Assembly: GCA_010645155.1 (NCBI GenBank)
Contig: JAAGOF010000109.1
Span: forward strand, 1,439,898-1,503,897
Source: Tigriopus japonicus
Taxonomy: Eukaryota > Arthropoda > Copepoda > Harpacticoida > Harpacticidae
Reading direction: 5' to 3'
DNA: 64,000 nucleotides
The notes under the pieces are model-generated. The model was not told the DNA's origin. It ran no database searches and worked only from the letters and a program-made list of their open reading frames with translations. Each line of letters starts with the position of its first letter. Positions within the stretch are counted from its first letter, which is position 1. Both the position numbers and the translations under genes were made by a program. Below, one piece after another: positions 38,153 to 49,328 of the stretch.

Positions 38153-39115
38153 GGTCAGATGTTTTGTGTATTCCAAGGTGTGCTAGCAAAGTTGACTTCG
38201 AGGCAACTTCAAGGCAGTTTCAGCCGTTTTGTTGATAGCATAAGCTTTCTTGAATCAGAAGTACACCAAGCAACTCATGAAAAAGAGAAGTGTACCACTG
38301 GTGCCAAGGTGCAACAAGTAGACACGTCAACAATTTTCCAACGCTAGTCACATGTTTAGCATGCACAAACATGTCCTAGTTCCATTGACTTCAAGTAAAC
38401 TTCTAGCAAGCTGGGTCGCTATTTGGGCTTAGCATCAGGTTTAATTGGTGAGAAGTTCTCCGAGAAGCACGCTTAGAGAGGAGCATTCCAACGTTGTGGA
38501 AGCACTCCCATTTGAATACTTCAACGCTGATTAATCGAACTGCAAGCGAACTTCATTCCAGTGTTTCCTTAAATTAGCTGCCAAAATTTGCATGCTCCTG
38601 TGAGATCAATCAATGTTTTGAGTTGAATGGAGTAATATGAAATAAAGAAGGAGAAATGTGGAATACCTGAACCAGCGGGCAATTAGTGTTTCGAGAGCAT
38701 GAATTTACGATCATAGATGTAGAGGCAATTCTAGGTTGGAATGAGAAACTTACTTTTCAAAATGGCAGCTGTCTCAACAAAACCAGCCAATTGAACTACG
38801 AAGTGCACTAACAAGTAGACTTTCTAGAGTTGCCATCAAAACATATGCTCACACCATTTACTTGAAGTGGACGATTCATATTGCGTTTGGCACGATTTGT
38901 CAAAATTGCACCCAACAAACTATCAGAGTGCCACGAGTTCAAATTGAATTAGTATATGAAATCACTGAATGCGATTCGGTTGGGTTGCAGAAATCTTCAA
39001 AGGAGCTGTGTTTATAAAGTTAATGAAAAGTTTACTCTCAAGTAGACTTTGGAGCATACCTTCAAGTAAACTAGCAATCATTCCAAGACCAATACAACCA
39101 AAACATATGACCTAT
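38153..39115. mobile_element. AGGTCA-type TIR element, copy 2
   Basis: Uninterrupted copy, inverted relative to copy 1, with ends AGGTCAGATGTTTTG and CAAAACATATGACCT. It sits inside an older repeat: flanks ending GGAAACGTGAT and starting GAAGACGCACA are contiguous (GGAAACCTGATCGAGAAGACG) at 42171-42195. With copy 1 it forms inverted arms of about 900 bp around a 1.3-kb spacer. Confidence 0.8.
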
Positions 39116-40048
39116 TGAAGACGCACAAAGAAAAAACACTTAAAATACTTCAAGGTTCAAGAGAATCGGATTCAACCTTATTCTAATTGCAATTTTTAAA
39201 TCATTTAAATGCCATTAGAAAAGTCAGCTCTGAAATATGAAGAGAACAATTTACATGTCATATTTTGTTAAGACTACATTTTTCTCCATATTTTCGAGGA
39301 AATAATGCAAGACCGTTCGATAATCATCGGTCACAGATTCTCATAAATAATATTTGATGCTTTCTTATTTGATAGTGTTTTAATCATGCGATACATGCAT
39401 GTGTTATAGTTGATTATTCCGATTGTTTTGGAACACACGGTATTTCGTTTTTGCTTTTGTTTCAATTCAATCGCACACATCACCATTGTAGGTGCCGAAT
39501 AAGAAACCGAACAAAATCAAAAATGTGACAAACTTGTGTGAGTGTTTTTATGAAGAAGGTGTCGGGACCACTTTAAGACCTTAAAGAACCTACAACTGTC
39601 AATTTCTACTCTAGAAAAGACTTCTAAGTCATTTTGAGACTAGGTGCTGTAAAAAAGACTCATGGGGCTTGAATCTGAGTCTTTAGTTGGTTGGCAAAAT
39701 TGACGATCCCCAAGACAACAACCCCTACCTGACCCTAGCAACAAGTGGCTTTAATGTGAAGCTTCAAAAAAACCAACAAGCCAAGAAGTTTAAGAGAAAA
39801 TATGCAGCCAAGATGAGCCTTTGCCCCAAAATATACTGAAGCAATAGCTCAAGCACTGCTTATTATGCAATATAAAAACTTAATTGCTCATCATTGGCAT
39901 GAATTACTTATCCCAATTGAAAAATTTCGAAAATTTGAAGTTCATGTTATCTTGAACTTCCTGGGTGGTGACAAAGTTGGTGGTGACAATGGCAAGCATT
40001 TGAAGCTTGAAAAAAAGCCCAACAACTCGACCTAGTTGACTCATCTTT
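39116..40048. other. intergenic; right half of the interrupted old repeat
   Basis: The first ~150 bp matches 42186-42330. The remainder is AT-rich with no supported gene. Confidence 0.5.
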
Positions 40049-40056
40049 GTCATGAG

Positions 40057-41048
40057 CAGGGACAGGAACTTAAGACGAATAAACTTATTCGTCTTTTTTC
40101 GTCTTTTTGGCCTTTATTTGTCGCGAAATTTTTTTCGTCTAATTTGGATTTTATTCGTCTTTTTTCGTCTAATAGGCCAAAAATTTGGACTTTCTTACAT
40201 TTCAAGCGCTTGCCGCGTTTTTTTTCAATTTTCCAAGCAAAAAAAGACTTCAAAGAAAGTTCAACCCCACCAATCATAGACCAATGTAATAATTTGATTG
40301 TCAGTTGCGGTTTTGCACAAACAAAATACAATCCACACTTATAAATTAACTTGTACTCGTTCAGTTGCTTGACAGACACAGAAAGAAAAGATTACAATTG
40401 GGTTGAAAAGGCCATCAGAACAATTATTGGATTTGCAAATCTGATTTTAAGTATAGTTGAATTAAAAACGTTCCTTTAAAAGGCATTTTTAACTCTTGGT
40501 TTTTATTTGACATATGTACTACTGTCTAATTCTTGCTCTTTAGGTACTTCCTTTTTAAATTTTCTAGATTTCGCCGTTTTTGACAGTCAGATCAGTTCAG
40601 ACAGATTGGTCCTTATCAATAGGGACATACATTACGTCTATTTTAAGGGAGCAACTTTAAACGTCTTTTTTCGTCTGGACGGGCATTTAATTTTTCTTCT
40701 TTCTTATAATATAGGTTCATTCGCCTTTTTGGGAAATTAATTCGATTTTTTCCATTTTGCAAGTATTTTTTTTTCTTTCTTCCGTTGGTAGGGAACTTTT
40801 ATTCGTCTTTTTTCGTTTAATCGGTCAATTTTATTCGTCTTTTTTCGTTTAATCGGTCAATTTTATTCGTCTTTTTTCGTTTAATCGGTCAATTTTATTC
40901 GTTTTATTTCGTTTAATCGGTCAATTTTATTCGTCTTTTTTCTTTTAATCGGTCAATTTTATTCGTCTTTTTTCGTCTAATCAGGCAATTCTATTAGTCT
41001 TTTTTCGTTTAATTTAACAGTTTTATTCGTCTTAACTTCCTGTCCCTA
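40057..41048. mobile_element. hAT element with internal 32-bp tandem repeats
   Basis: Inverted ends CAGGGACAGGAACTTAAGAC / TTCCTGTCCCTA with exact 8-bp duplication GTCATGAG (40049-40056, 41049-41056). A 992-bp non-coding interior. Near the right end, about 40797-41030, there are roughly seven copies of a 32-bp unit of the form TTTTATTCGTCTTTTTTCGT plus TTAATCGGTCAA. A truncated relative is inside the element at 2479-3369. Confidence 0.9.
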
Positions 41049-41082
41049 GTCATGAGGATCTTAGGCAATTAAGGGAACGGAA

Positions 41083-41140
41083 TGTTATTATTTTGTCACG
41101 CAACCTCCCTCTCAGCCAATCTCGTACGTTTAACGTTTAT
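41083..41140. mobile_element. solo right terminal repeat of the 2479-3369 Mutator-like family
   Basis: CGGAATGTTATTA, ACGCAACCTCC, CTCAGCCAATCT and CGTTTAACGTTTA occur in the same order as in the TIR of the element at 2479-3369. No partner left end was found upstream, so this is a fragment. It ends about 44 bp before the ATG of the PB1-like gene. Confidence 0.7.
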
Positions 41141-41183
41141 TGCTGTTGTAGGGGATCGTTCGTTGGTCCTTGCCGCCCGCACC

Positions 41184-41703
41184 ATGTATCGCACGGTCAT
41201 CGTGACCATGCTGCCTTCCTACCGCTTCGTAGGCCTGCCCGACTGTCACACGGGACACCTCATGTCGGAGCTCAAAGACAGGGTCCGGGTGAAGCTGGAC
41301 GTCCCCCCAAACGTCAAGATCAAGCTGGGATACGCTGATGAGCTCGGGAACATTGTCTCCGTCAGCGACGATGACAAGGTCGAGCACGTCGTCCAGAAGA
41401 TTGTTCAGGTACACTAGGAGTCAAAATTTATTTCCTTATAACCGACGTGATTTAGTAAGTGATCATAGAGGTTTGATTTCGTAAAAAAACTTACTTTCCC
41501 AGCACACAAGCCACACTGAGGAGAGCACCCGTTGTGTCCTCGGGCTCTTGAGCTCTTTGGGCGAGGCTGCCGCTGCGGCGTAGGAGCCTGGATCAAAGAG
41601 TCGCTTAGACGATACCGACAACAAGAGGGAGAAGAAAAAGAAGACCAAGACACCGTCATTCGCTTACTTCCACGCGGACAAGAAGAAGATGATCAAGAAG
41701 TAA
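41184..41703 (+). CDS. possible small PB1-like domain protein
   Basis: Exon 41184-41408 encodes 75 residues; the proposed second exon 41584-41703 encodes EPGSKSRLDDTDNKRE and a lysine-rich end PSFAYFHADKKKMIKK, giving 114 aa. Exon 1 ends CAG followed by GTACAC and phase is 0, but the acceptor (GGCGTAG) has a poor pyrimidine tract, and another frame is also open downstream, so exon 2 is uncertain. The segment VKIKLGYADELGNIVSVSDDDKV resembles the acidic OPCA motif of PB1 protein-interaction domains, as two overlapping parts KIKLGYADELGN and NIVSVSDDD. GC content and codon use are much richer in G/C than surrounding DNA. It could be a real short gene, an exon of a larger one, or a captured fragment. 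Function unknown. Confidence 0.4.
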
Positions 41704-43085
41704 TGCGTGTACATTGTCAGTAGTCAAATTGTGCAAATACGCTTAATGCGTTTCCAGCGAGTAAATCATGGACTTTTTTCATGTCTCTTTCCTATAATCG
41801 GACAATTTGATTAGCGTTTTAATAGTGTCACATTTTATTTTTACCCAGGCCCCCTTAAAAAGGTCAGAGTGCTCCCAAAGCCCCCACTACATTTAGATAC
41901 ACTTTCATTAAATCATGATAAAATATAATCGATTAAAGCTGTTATGAAAATGTAGTTATTTTTAAGGTTTTAGCTTGGCTAGACGACATGTTCCAAACAT
42001 TGTTTTGTTATGAAAACGAAGCTTGTAACACATTTGGACCATGGTGTGAACATACTATTTGCTTAATTTTTGAAAGGGGGTCGTTTTGTTTAAAAAATGT
42101 GATATTGAGACATGCCGTTTCACTTGAAGGTATTATTCCGACTGATTTAGATCTTTCAAAGTGAAAAATGGAAACCTGATCGAGAAGACGCACACGGAAA
42201 AAACACTTGAAATAATTCAACGTTCAAGAAAATCGGATTGAACCTTATCATAATTGCGATTTTTAAATCATTTAAATGCCATTAGAAAAGTCTGCTCTTA
42301 AATATCAAGAAAACAGTTTTCTTGTTAAATTAGTCTCCGATCTATAAGGTTGCGTGATCGGTCCAGCAAAAGATTCTTAGCGTCATAGATAATGACAAAA
42401 AATAGTGCTTTAGTTTCCATCACTCCATTTCTACTCCTATGAGTCTCCTTTATTTTTTAAATGTTAAGAATTAAAAACACATTAAGATCAAAACTTAAAC
42501 CTAAACCTAAACCTAACCAAACCTAACCTTTACTTCACTTAGTCTAAAATAACGTTAAAAAGCTTCTTCCCAATTTTAGGCCACGGTGTTCCGAATGGCT
42601 TTTTAGGTTTGAATCAACCAAAAACATCATGACACTTTTTGGACCCACAATGCAATGGGGAACAACTTTACTTTTATTGTATTTTATAAGTTTAGGGCCA
42701 GGGAAAAAGTTATATACCTAAAAACCTATTAAATATAACATTTTTTAACAAACTATTTAACCCATATTTAGAGATCATTTAGTTACCTAATGAATTCAAA
42801 TTGAATTAAAATTCATTCAGCAACAGCTGAATTATTTGACTTTGAATGGTCCATTTTTGACCCCAAAAAGCCGAAAAACGCTATACAGTTATATGAAAAA
42901 CCAAATTCCCAAAGATTTCACATAGCTTTTCAATATTGCAAAAATAAATGATTTTTTTGAGTTTTGGAACTTATGTCAAAATAGCTCAAAATAAGAAAAA
43001 ATATCACTTAATCTCTTAATTCATCTATCATCATAATTTAAATATCACTTAAAATGCATTTTTTTTTGGGGGGGGGGGCGGATTT
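41704..43085. other. intergenic with intact copy of an old repeat (41960-42330)
   Basis: 41960-42330 is the uninterrupted relative of the repeat split by the element at 38153-39115. A short degenerate CCTAA-type run (CCTAAACCTAAACCTAACC) lies near 42500-42530. A 10-plus G run is near 43065-43080. No gene was recognised. Confidence 0.5.
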
Positions 43086-45475
43086 TTTAATACCGCTACA
43101 AGGAATGGGATTCCCTGTAAAGAGAGTTAATGATTAGTATAGTTAATAAAATTACCGTTTATATGAAATTTGATCTGTTAACAGTAACTCGTACAGCCCT
43201 TGAATAGTGGGTTGGTCAGGAATAGTATTCAAAAATTTGTCCAATCCTGCCTTAAATGCTGTTAGAGGATCAGCTCCTACATATTCCCGACGAAGACTAA
43301 TGGGCAACAAATTGAACATCGAAGGAGCCCGATAAAGAAGAGAGGAGGACTTCATTGTTCGAACTAGCCTTGATTCCTTAGGATTTGGAGGTGCTCTCAG
43401 GGCGCACGTAAAACCTCTCTACGATTGCTACAACTGATCTTAAATCCTGGGTTAGGACAGAGCCCATGAACCCTCTTGATAACAAACAGTATCAGATACG
43501 TTTCATACCTTCTCTGAGTACTGTACAGCCCTAACTTCTGGAGCCTCTCCCAATACGAGAGCTCTCTCATTCCTGTGATGTTCCTAGTAAAACATCTTGG
43601 AACCTGCTCGACTAATCGCAAACCTGCCGAACTCATTGGAGCCCAAATGGGTGAGGCATATTCAAGATGCGGTTGAACAATCGACTTGTACAGAGTTAGC
43701 ATCGTAATACTATCTCCGGACTTGAAAGTGTGATAGATCAAGCCACATGTTTGAAATGCCTTCCCCACTTTCAACTGGATATGCTCATCGAACTTTCCAT
43801 CATCTTGGATGACAACTCCCAAATCCTTCATGGACGAGACCTGCTCAATATCACAACTTCCATTGTCTTTGAGTTGAACATCTAATTTTGACGTCCCATA
43901 CGTCATTGTGCGGAATTTCATCCCGTTCAATGCTATATTACTCTGACCAACGCAAGAGTAGACTTTCTCCAGGTCCTCAACTAAACATTTTGAGTCCTGA
44001 CCATTCCTTCCACAAACTAATTTTGTGTTATCAGCATATGAAGAAATACTGGCTTTTGTTCTAAACTTCTGGAGAGGAGCAATAAAGAGAATAAACAGGA
44101 GCGGACCTAAGATTGAACCTTGTGGAACACCTGACTTGACATCATACATGCCACCAAATGATCCTTCAACCTTGACTATTTGCTTCCTATCACTCATGAA
44201 ACTATCAATCCAATTCAGGACCTTTCTTTGGATCCCAAACTCTTTGAGTTGATTGAGCAAAAGACCATGATCTACCTTATCAAAGGCCTTGGCAAAGTCA
44301 AGATAGACTACATCAACTGACTCGTGACTTTCAAGCCCCTCAATGATCTGCTCGATATGGTCAACTAATTGGGTGACTGTACTAAAATGGGCTCGAAACC
44401 CATGCTGCCCTGGGGGAAATATATCATGAGCTTCCAAATACTCAACAAGCTTGGACTTCATGATCTTCTCAAAGACCTTTGCAATACTGGAAGTCAGAGA
44501 AATGAGCCTATAATAACTAGGGAATGACTTATCTCCGCCCTTAAAAATTGGAACGACATGAGCTACTTTTAGAGAAGAGGAAAACTTGCCCTGATCTAAG
44601 ATGCGACGCATCAAAAAGGAGAAAACAGGGACAAGAATCTGTGAACAATTCATCAGAAACTGAGATGTCACACCATCAGGTCCAGGAGAACTTGAGAGCT
44701 TTAAGCTCTTGATGGCCTCAAAAGCATCTTGATCTGTTACTACCAGATCCTCCAATCGATTAACCTGACTATCAATGCTAGGCTCATCAACAACATTACT
44801 ACAGTCATGACCTGCTCTACCAACCCTTTTGGGAATTGAAAATACACTTGAGAACTGATCTCCAAGCATATTAGCCATAACCTCACTATCGTTAACGGTT
44901 TTACCGTCGACCTCAAAAGGTCCTACAGGATGCTTCATTTTTCTCTGTGTTTGCAAAAGAGAAAAACGCCTTAGGATTCGTCTTTACCTCCTGGATCACT
45001 TTACTTTCCTTCTCTAACTGATCGGAATCAATGGAGGCCCTAATTTTTGATTGGACCACATCCAATTTGCTTTGGAGGCTGGCTACAACAAATGGATTTG
45101 AAGTTTGTCGAAGTCTATTTGAAATCTGACAACTCCTTTTGAACAACTTCTTTCTAAAATTTGGAATTCTAGACAATGGCCCACCTTTTGGCGCCGTTTC
45201 TGGAATACACAGAGACCAACAAAACTCCTGTAAAATAGAAATCAGCCTATTTATGGCGTCATCTATGGATGGTTCCTGCTTCAAAATGGAAATCAAGTCC
45301 AACTCTTCCAATCTTTCAACAATATGAGGCCAATGTTCCTCTTTGAACTTAAACCTTGCCAGACCCACCTTTTGTGCAGGTTTATCTCTAAAGCTCGCCG
45401 GCTTTTGAGTAATGGTCGACCTTATCTCAATAATGTGATGATCTGAAAGACTACATGGGGCAACATGGACAAACT
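43086..45475 (-). pseudogene. non-LTR retrotransposon (CR1/jockey-like LINE), 5'-truncated and inactivated
   Basis: Reads on the minus strand from the last residues of an endonuclease domain (SLSDHHIIEI) through a reverse transcriptase: QHGFRAHFSTVTQLVDHI, YLDFAKAFDKVDH, SGVPQGSILGPLLFILF, SYADNTKL, and a C-terminal segment with SSSLLYRAPSMFNLLP. The catalytic YADD is YADN, which should abolish activity. Frameshifts lie near 44945 and 43395, splitting the frame into 45368-44913, 44956-43397 and 43355-43152. The 5' end stops abruptly at a 27-bp tandem array. Known role of the family: copy-and-paste by target-primed reverse transcription. Confidence 0.92.
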
Positions 45476-45620
45476 GGAATGAGCGGTTTCTAAGACATCA
45501 TCGAAATGAGCGGTTTCTAAGACATCATCGAAATGAGCGGTTTCCAAGACATCATCGAAATGAGCGGTTTCTAAGACATCATCGAAATGAGCGGTTTCTA
45601 AGACATCATCGAAATAAACG
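45476..45620. repeat. 27-bp tandem repeat, about five units
   Basis: Units of the form GAAATGAGCGGTTTC followed by TAAGACATCATC repeat with only one or two substitutions (one unit has CCAAG for CTAAG). It directly abuts the broken 5' end of the LINE. Confidence 0.95.
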
Positions 45621-45688
45621 GTCGTATGTTCGATTGAATAATGCGTCAGTTGAAATTGTGGAATTATAAGAACGCTACAACCTAATTT

Positions 45689-46096
45689 CTATTGGAATAA
45701 AAAAGATAAATTACCGTCATCATTGGCAGTGAGTCCGGAACTGGCTTCGCCAACGAAATGGCCAATCGGGTACGGGTGAACCAATAACCCAAAGGTGGTC
45801 GAAACAGATGGAGATAATGATGTCACGACCAGAGGATTCGATGCTTCGGACGTGGAGTTAGTGTCCCCAACTGAAGGAACGGTGGGGATGGCAGATGGAC
45901 CCAATTGGAGGGAGGATGGATGTTGGACCGGATTTATCTTGTTAGCAATCTTGTCCCCCAATTTTTCGATGAGGTCATTTTGATTTTGGATGAGAGTCTC
46001 CGTTTGATCCTTCGTAAAATCCTTGAAAGATTGCCGCATATCTTGGGCCAATTCAGCAAATTGAGCTATAAGCCCTTGGTTTGCTTTGCCCGACAC
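45689..46096 (-). CDS. unassigned 135-aa frame, possibly gag-like
   Basis: Starts MSGKANQGLIAQFAELAQDM, then a predicted helical, Gln/Asp/Lys-rich segment (FTKDQTETLIQNQNDLIEKL) and a Ser/Thr/Pro/Val-rich half. No zinc knuckle is present. It lies near, but in the opposite orientation to, a Ty3/gypsy integrase tail, so an N-terminal gag fragment is a plausible but unproven reading. A GTAATT donor-like site near the end leaves open that it is a host exon. Confidence 0.35.
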   Translation of the reverse strand: MSGKANQGLIAQFAELAQDMRQSFKDFTKDQTETLIQNQNDLIEKLGDKIANKINPVQHPSSLQLGPSAIPTVPSVGDTNSTSEASNPLVVTSLSPSVSTTFGLLVHPYPIGHFVGEASSGLTANDDGNLSFLFQ

Positions 46097-46214
46097 GACG
46101 GATAATGAAGGGGGGGTGGGGGGAGAATGAGATGGGTTGGATAAGAATAAGTCCAGAACGATTTGTGGGGATGTGCTGACTCAGAAGAACCACCGGATAA
46201 TACTCAGGAAGACA

Positions 46215-46315
46215 AGTTGGAAGGCCCTCAGGAAGGTCAAGTTATATTTGGAAGGCCCTCAGGAAGGTCAAGTTATATTTGGAAGGCCCTCAGGAAGGTC
46301 AAGCTTATGTTTGGT
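46215..46315. repeat. 31-bp tandem repeat, about three units
   Basis: Units beginning GGAAGGCCCTCAGGAAGGTC followed by AAGTTATATTT; the third has AAGCTTATGTTT. Located between the oppositely oriented retroelement fragments. Confidence 0.9.
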
Positions 46316-46432
46316 AACCCATTTGGGGCCATTATTACCGGAGGCCTGAAGGTAGGTCTAAGAAATTAAGCCCTTGTACTAGGTGCTCTTACCGTTGTTG
46401 ATTCATAGCTATCAAGGCAGTCAACCTAGTGC

Positions 46433-46846
46433 ATGGGTCAGAGGATGCCTATTTTGTTCAAGTCCAATTTTTGGGAATCGTCAAAAACAAAACGTCAGGG
46501 CCTTTCAACCCTGATTGTGGACGGAACAATGGTGAAACTTCGTTTCGATTGCCATGCTCAAGATCATCATCCTTTGAAGGTTGGTGATCGTGTCAGAATT
46601 CAGGATGCCAATTCCAAGTTGTGGGATCGTCAAGGGATCATTCATTCTATCCGTGATGATGGACGTTCTTACATTGTGATGATTGGTTCCCGACGATACG
46701 TAAGAAATCGGCGTTTCCTTCGTCCGATATCATCAGCAGCCCAAGACATGAAGTGTGAGAAGGAACCTCAGAAATCGAGTTTGGAAATTCCTTTTCCTCG
46801 CCGTTGTACCCGTACGAAGAAAAAAATAGTTCATTTTAATGTTTGA
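46433..46846 (+). pseudogene. Ty3/gypsy polyprotein C-terminal fragment (integrase tail)
   Basis: The frame contains HPLKVGDRVRIQDANSKLW, GIIHSIRDDGRSYIVMIGSR and RYVRNRRFLRPI, the small beta-barrel tail typical of Ty3/gypsy integrases (seen in many arthropod copies). Upstream catalytic parts are absent, so this is a remnant. It ends just before a purine tract and an LTR. Confidence 0.8.
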
Positions 46847-46889
46847 ATTTATCAACAATCGTCAGTCGATTCATTCAATTTTGGGGAGG

Positions 46890-47063
46890 TGTGATGATTT
46901 CAAATGTTCTCTTTTCCGCTTCTACATCAATAACTCGTTTCCGTTCCTACTTCTTTCTTTCCGTTCTTTCGATCGGGTTCGATCAGTTTCGATTTTACGA
47001 GCAGTATGTTCACTTGAATAAAGTTCCCTTGATTAGATTGTGTTACTTTGTTTCGATATAACA
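46890..47063 (+). mobile_element. probable 3' LTR of the gypsy remnant
   Basis: Follows a purine tract (GGGGAGG at 46883-46889), begins TGTGATGATTT and ends CGATATAACA, with a poly(A) signal AATAAA near 47018. No second LTR is in the window, so boundaries rest on the TG...CA ends and the purine tract. Confidence 0.6.
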
Positions 47064-49114
47064 CACCCCGTCAACTTTTAAGACTGACCATAGAGGAACA
47101 TAAAAAATAAATCACGAATTTACCATATTTTTCTGATGAAACTTAAAAAAATGTTGAATGTGATCAACAAATAGTAGTTTCTATCAAAGAGTCGTTTGGC
47201 ATGTCTTAGCCGGTTTTTAATACTTTTTCAAGAGCAACACTGATCCTATGCACTACATTCAAAACATATTTAGGAAATCATCGACTTTTTGTCCATACAT
47301 AGGGGCGAGGGATTCATTAATATATCATATTCTATTTTTATCTTGTGTGAGACTGTGAGTCCTCTTTTGAATGATATACATGGCACATGTTCCAACAAAG
47401 TCCTTCCGTGGAACAGTCCCGTGACTACTTTCGTTACGCTGGTTTTAAGATGTCTGATCCATCCTGGTGGACAATAGAGGGGAAATAATTGCTGGTTTAT
47501 GACCTTCGAGGCCTTCATTTTACTCCTAAGCAAGCCAGGACAGTGAACGACATCTCACGACTTAATTGTTTCTTATTGCATGCTAGTACGAAGGCCAGCA
47601 ATGTCGTTGAAAGAGGGAGAGAGGAAATAAACCATGAAGAGATGCTGGGACCATTTTCACACGGGTAGAAAGAACACTTAACGACAATGGATGGTTTCAA
47701 AGTAGTTAAATTGCCAATACCAATGGAAAGAAGGAACTGTTTCGGATCAATGAGTATAATTTACAGAGCCTAAGAACGAATGATTGGCCGTAGTATTGAA
47801 TGTTAGTTGTTTCTAAATAATGCAGACAGCCGCCACTTTCCGGATTCTGGCATTTGACGCTTTCAATAAACTATATTTTGATATGTGTTGAATAGATAAG
47901 CCAAGCCTTCCGAGACTGGGAAATTAAGATTGTGGAGCTATGTTGGCAGTCAAATAATCAGAGATGATTGATCTACCAATATTGGTGTTTTAGTTTTTCC
48001 GACGTGCAGCTTCTAGTCGGATAAGATTATGTTTTCATATACCAATTTCGGAAACTTCTTGAGGGCAGTCAACTTGACCAAAAACAAATTGAAACAAAAA
48101 TCCCACACAACCGGAAAGTTGTTTACATGTCGGAATAATATTTGTTTAACCTGATTGAATTAAAATCATCTTGTACGGATTATCGGCCTTCTATATTACT
48201 CATTTCGTACTAAAGAGACTCAAAAATAGCTCTATTGAGCTTTCTTAATTGCAAATGATCAAATGGGCTTCAAATAACTTCTCAAAGATAAAAACCCATA
48301 AAAATTCAACACAAAAAGTATAGTGTTATTTTTTCAACTAGAAGCTTTCCTCTTACCGAATGTACGAAACACAAGTTCCCTTTTGTGAGAACAGTTTCTT
48401 ATTCAGATTATTTAGCCATGCTTAAAGTTTTGCATGAAAATAGCATTGCCTTTTATTTCCATTTCTCCGCGAAATTTGTGATTTGATTTTGTCCAACAAA
48501 GTTTGACAAGTTTCAGAATTAGTGATGTGCCTTAAAGGTCTTTAAACAAGCGGAGTTGTCCATTCGCAATTTCTCCACCTTATCGTCCTTAAATTGACTA
48601 TTGACTTCAATAACAACCCTTTTTGAGACCTTGTTTATGTTTGGTCCGTTTTAAGTGATGCAATGAAATGATATTAACAATATAACAAAAATCGAAACCA
48701 ACGACATTCCGAGTCTGATCGGAATAATTAGTCATTACTAACGAGCCTCAAATTTGAATTTCCCACCCCCAATTATTGAACAATGACCAGGATTTCGTTA
48801 TTTCGGCATCCCAAAACACCATTATAATAAGCCAAATTTATTCTGTCTTAGATTTGAGAAGTTTTTGCAGTGTAATTATCAGTGTCTAGCGGTTTTTGAC
48901 ATGGAGAAAATGTTGTTCATTTCATTTGGGGATTGGACACGTCAGTGCATAATAAATAGCCCGAAACCAAAACGTCCACTTTAGGGATAAGTGTTTGATG
49001 TGCAAGTGATTCATCAGTTTGGTAATTTGGAGATCGAAAGAAGGCATATTTGTGTGGCGCTGCTTCACCAACCAGACGAAAATTGACGATGGGCTCACCC
49101 AGAACTGTTTTTAG
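47064..49114. other. intergenic, no gene recognised
   Basis: AT-rich with short chance frames, including 48917-49192 (-), which shows no known motif. No bounded repeat was found before the foldback copy at 49122. Confidence 0.45.
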
Positions 49115-49328
49115 AGCCGCCAAGAACCACTGAATTTCAGTGCACTTGGTGGCTAACGAAAAGAATCCTGATTTCAAGAAGGAACAAATCAATTGCGTTC
49201 TTCTGCAAATGAGATCTTTTCTATGTTGACTTGAATACGTATTTCAATTTTCTGCTCAATCGAACGTCGGGAGTCAAAAGTTATGCTCTGTCTAAGTTCA
49301 GAGCAAATCCTACCGAGAACAAATGAAC

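Noticed and set aside
45476..45620. CRISPR array or coding repeat
   Set aside because: Units are directly contiguous without unique spacers, and the adjoining LINE frame is closed through them; it is a minisatellite.
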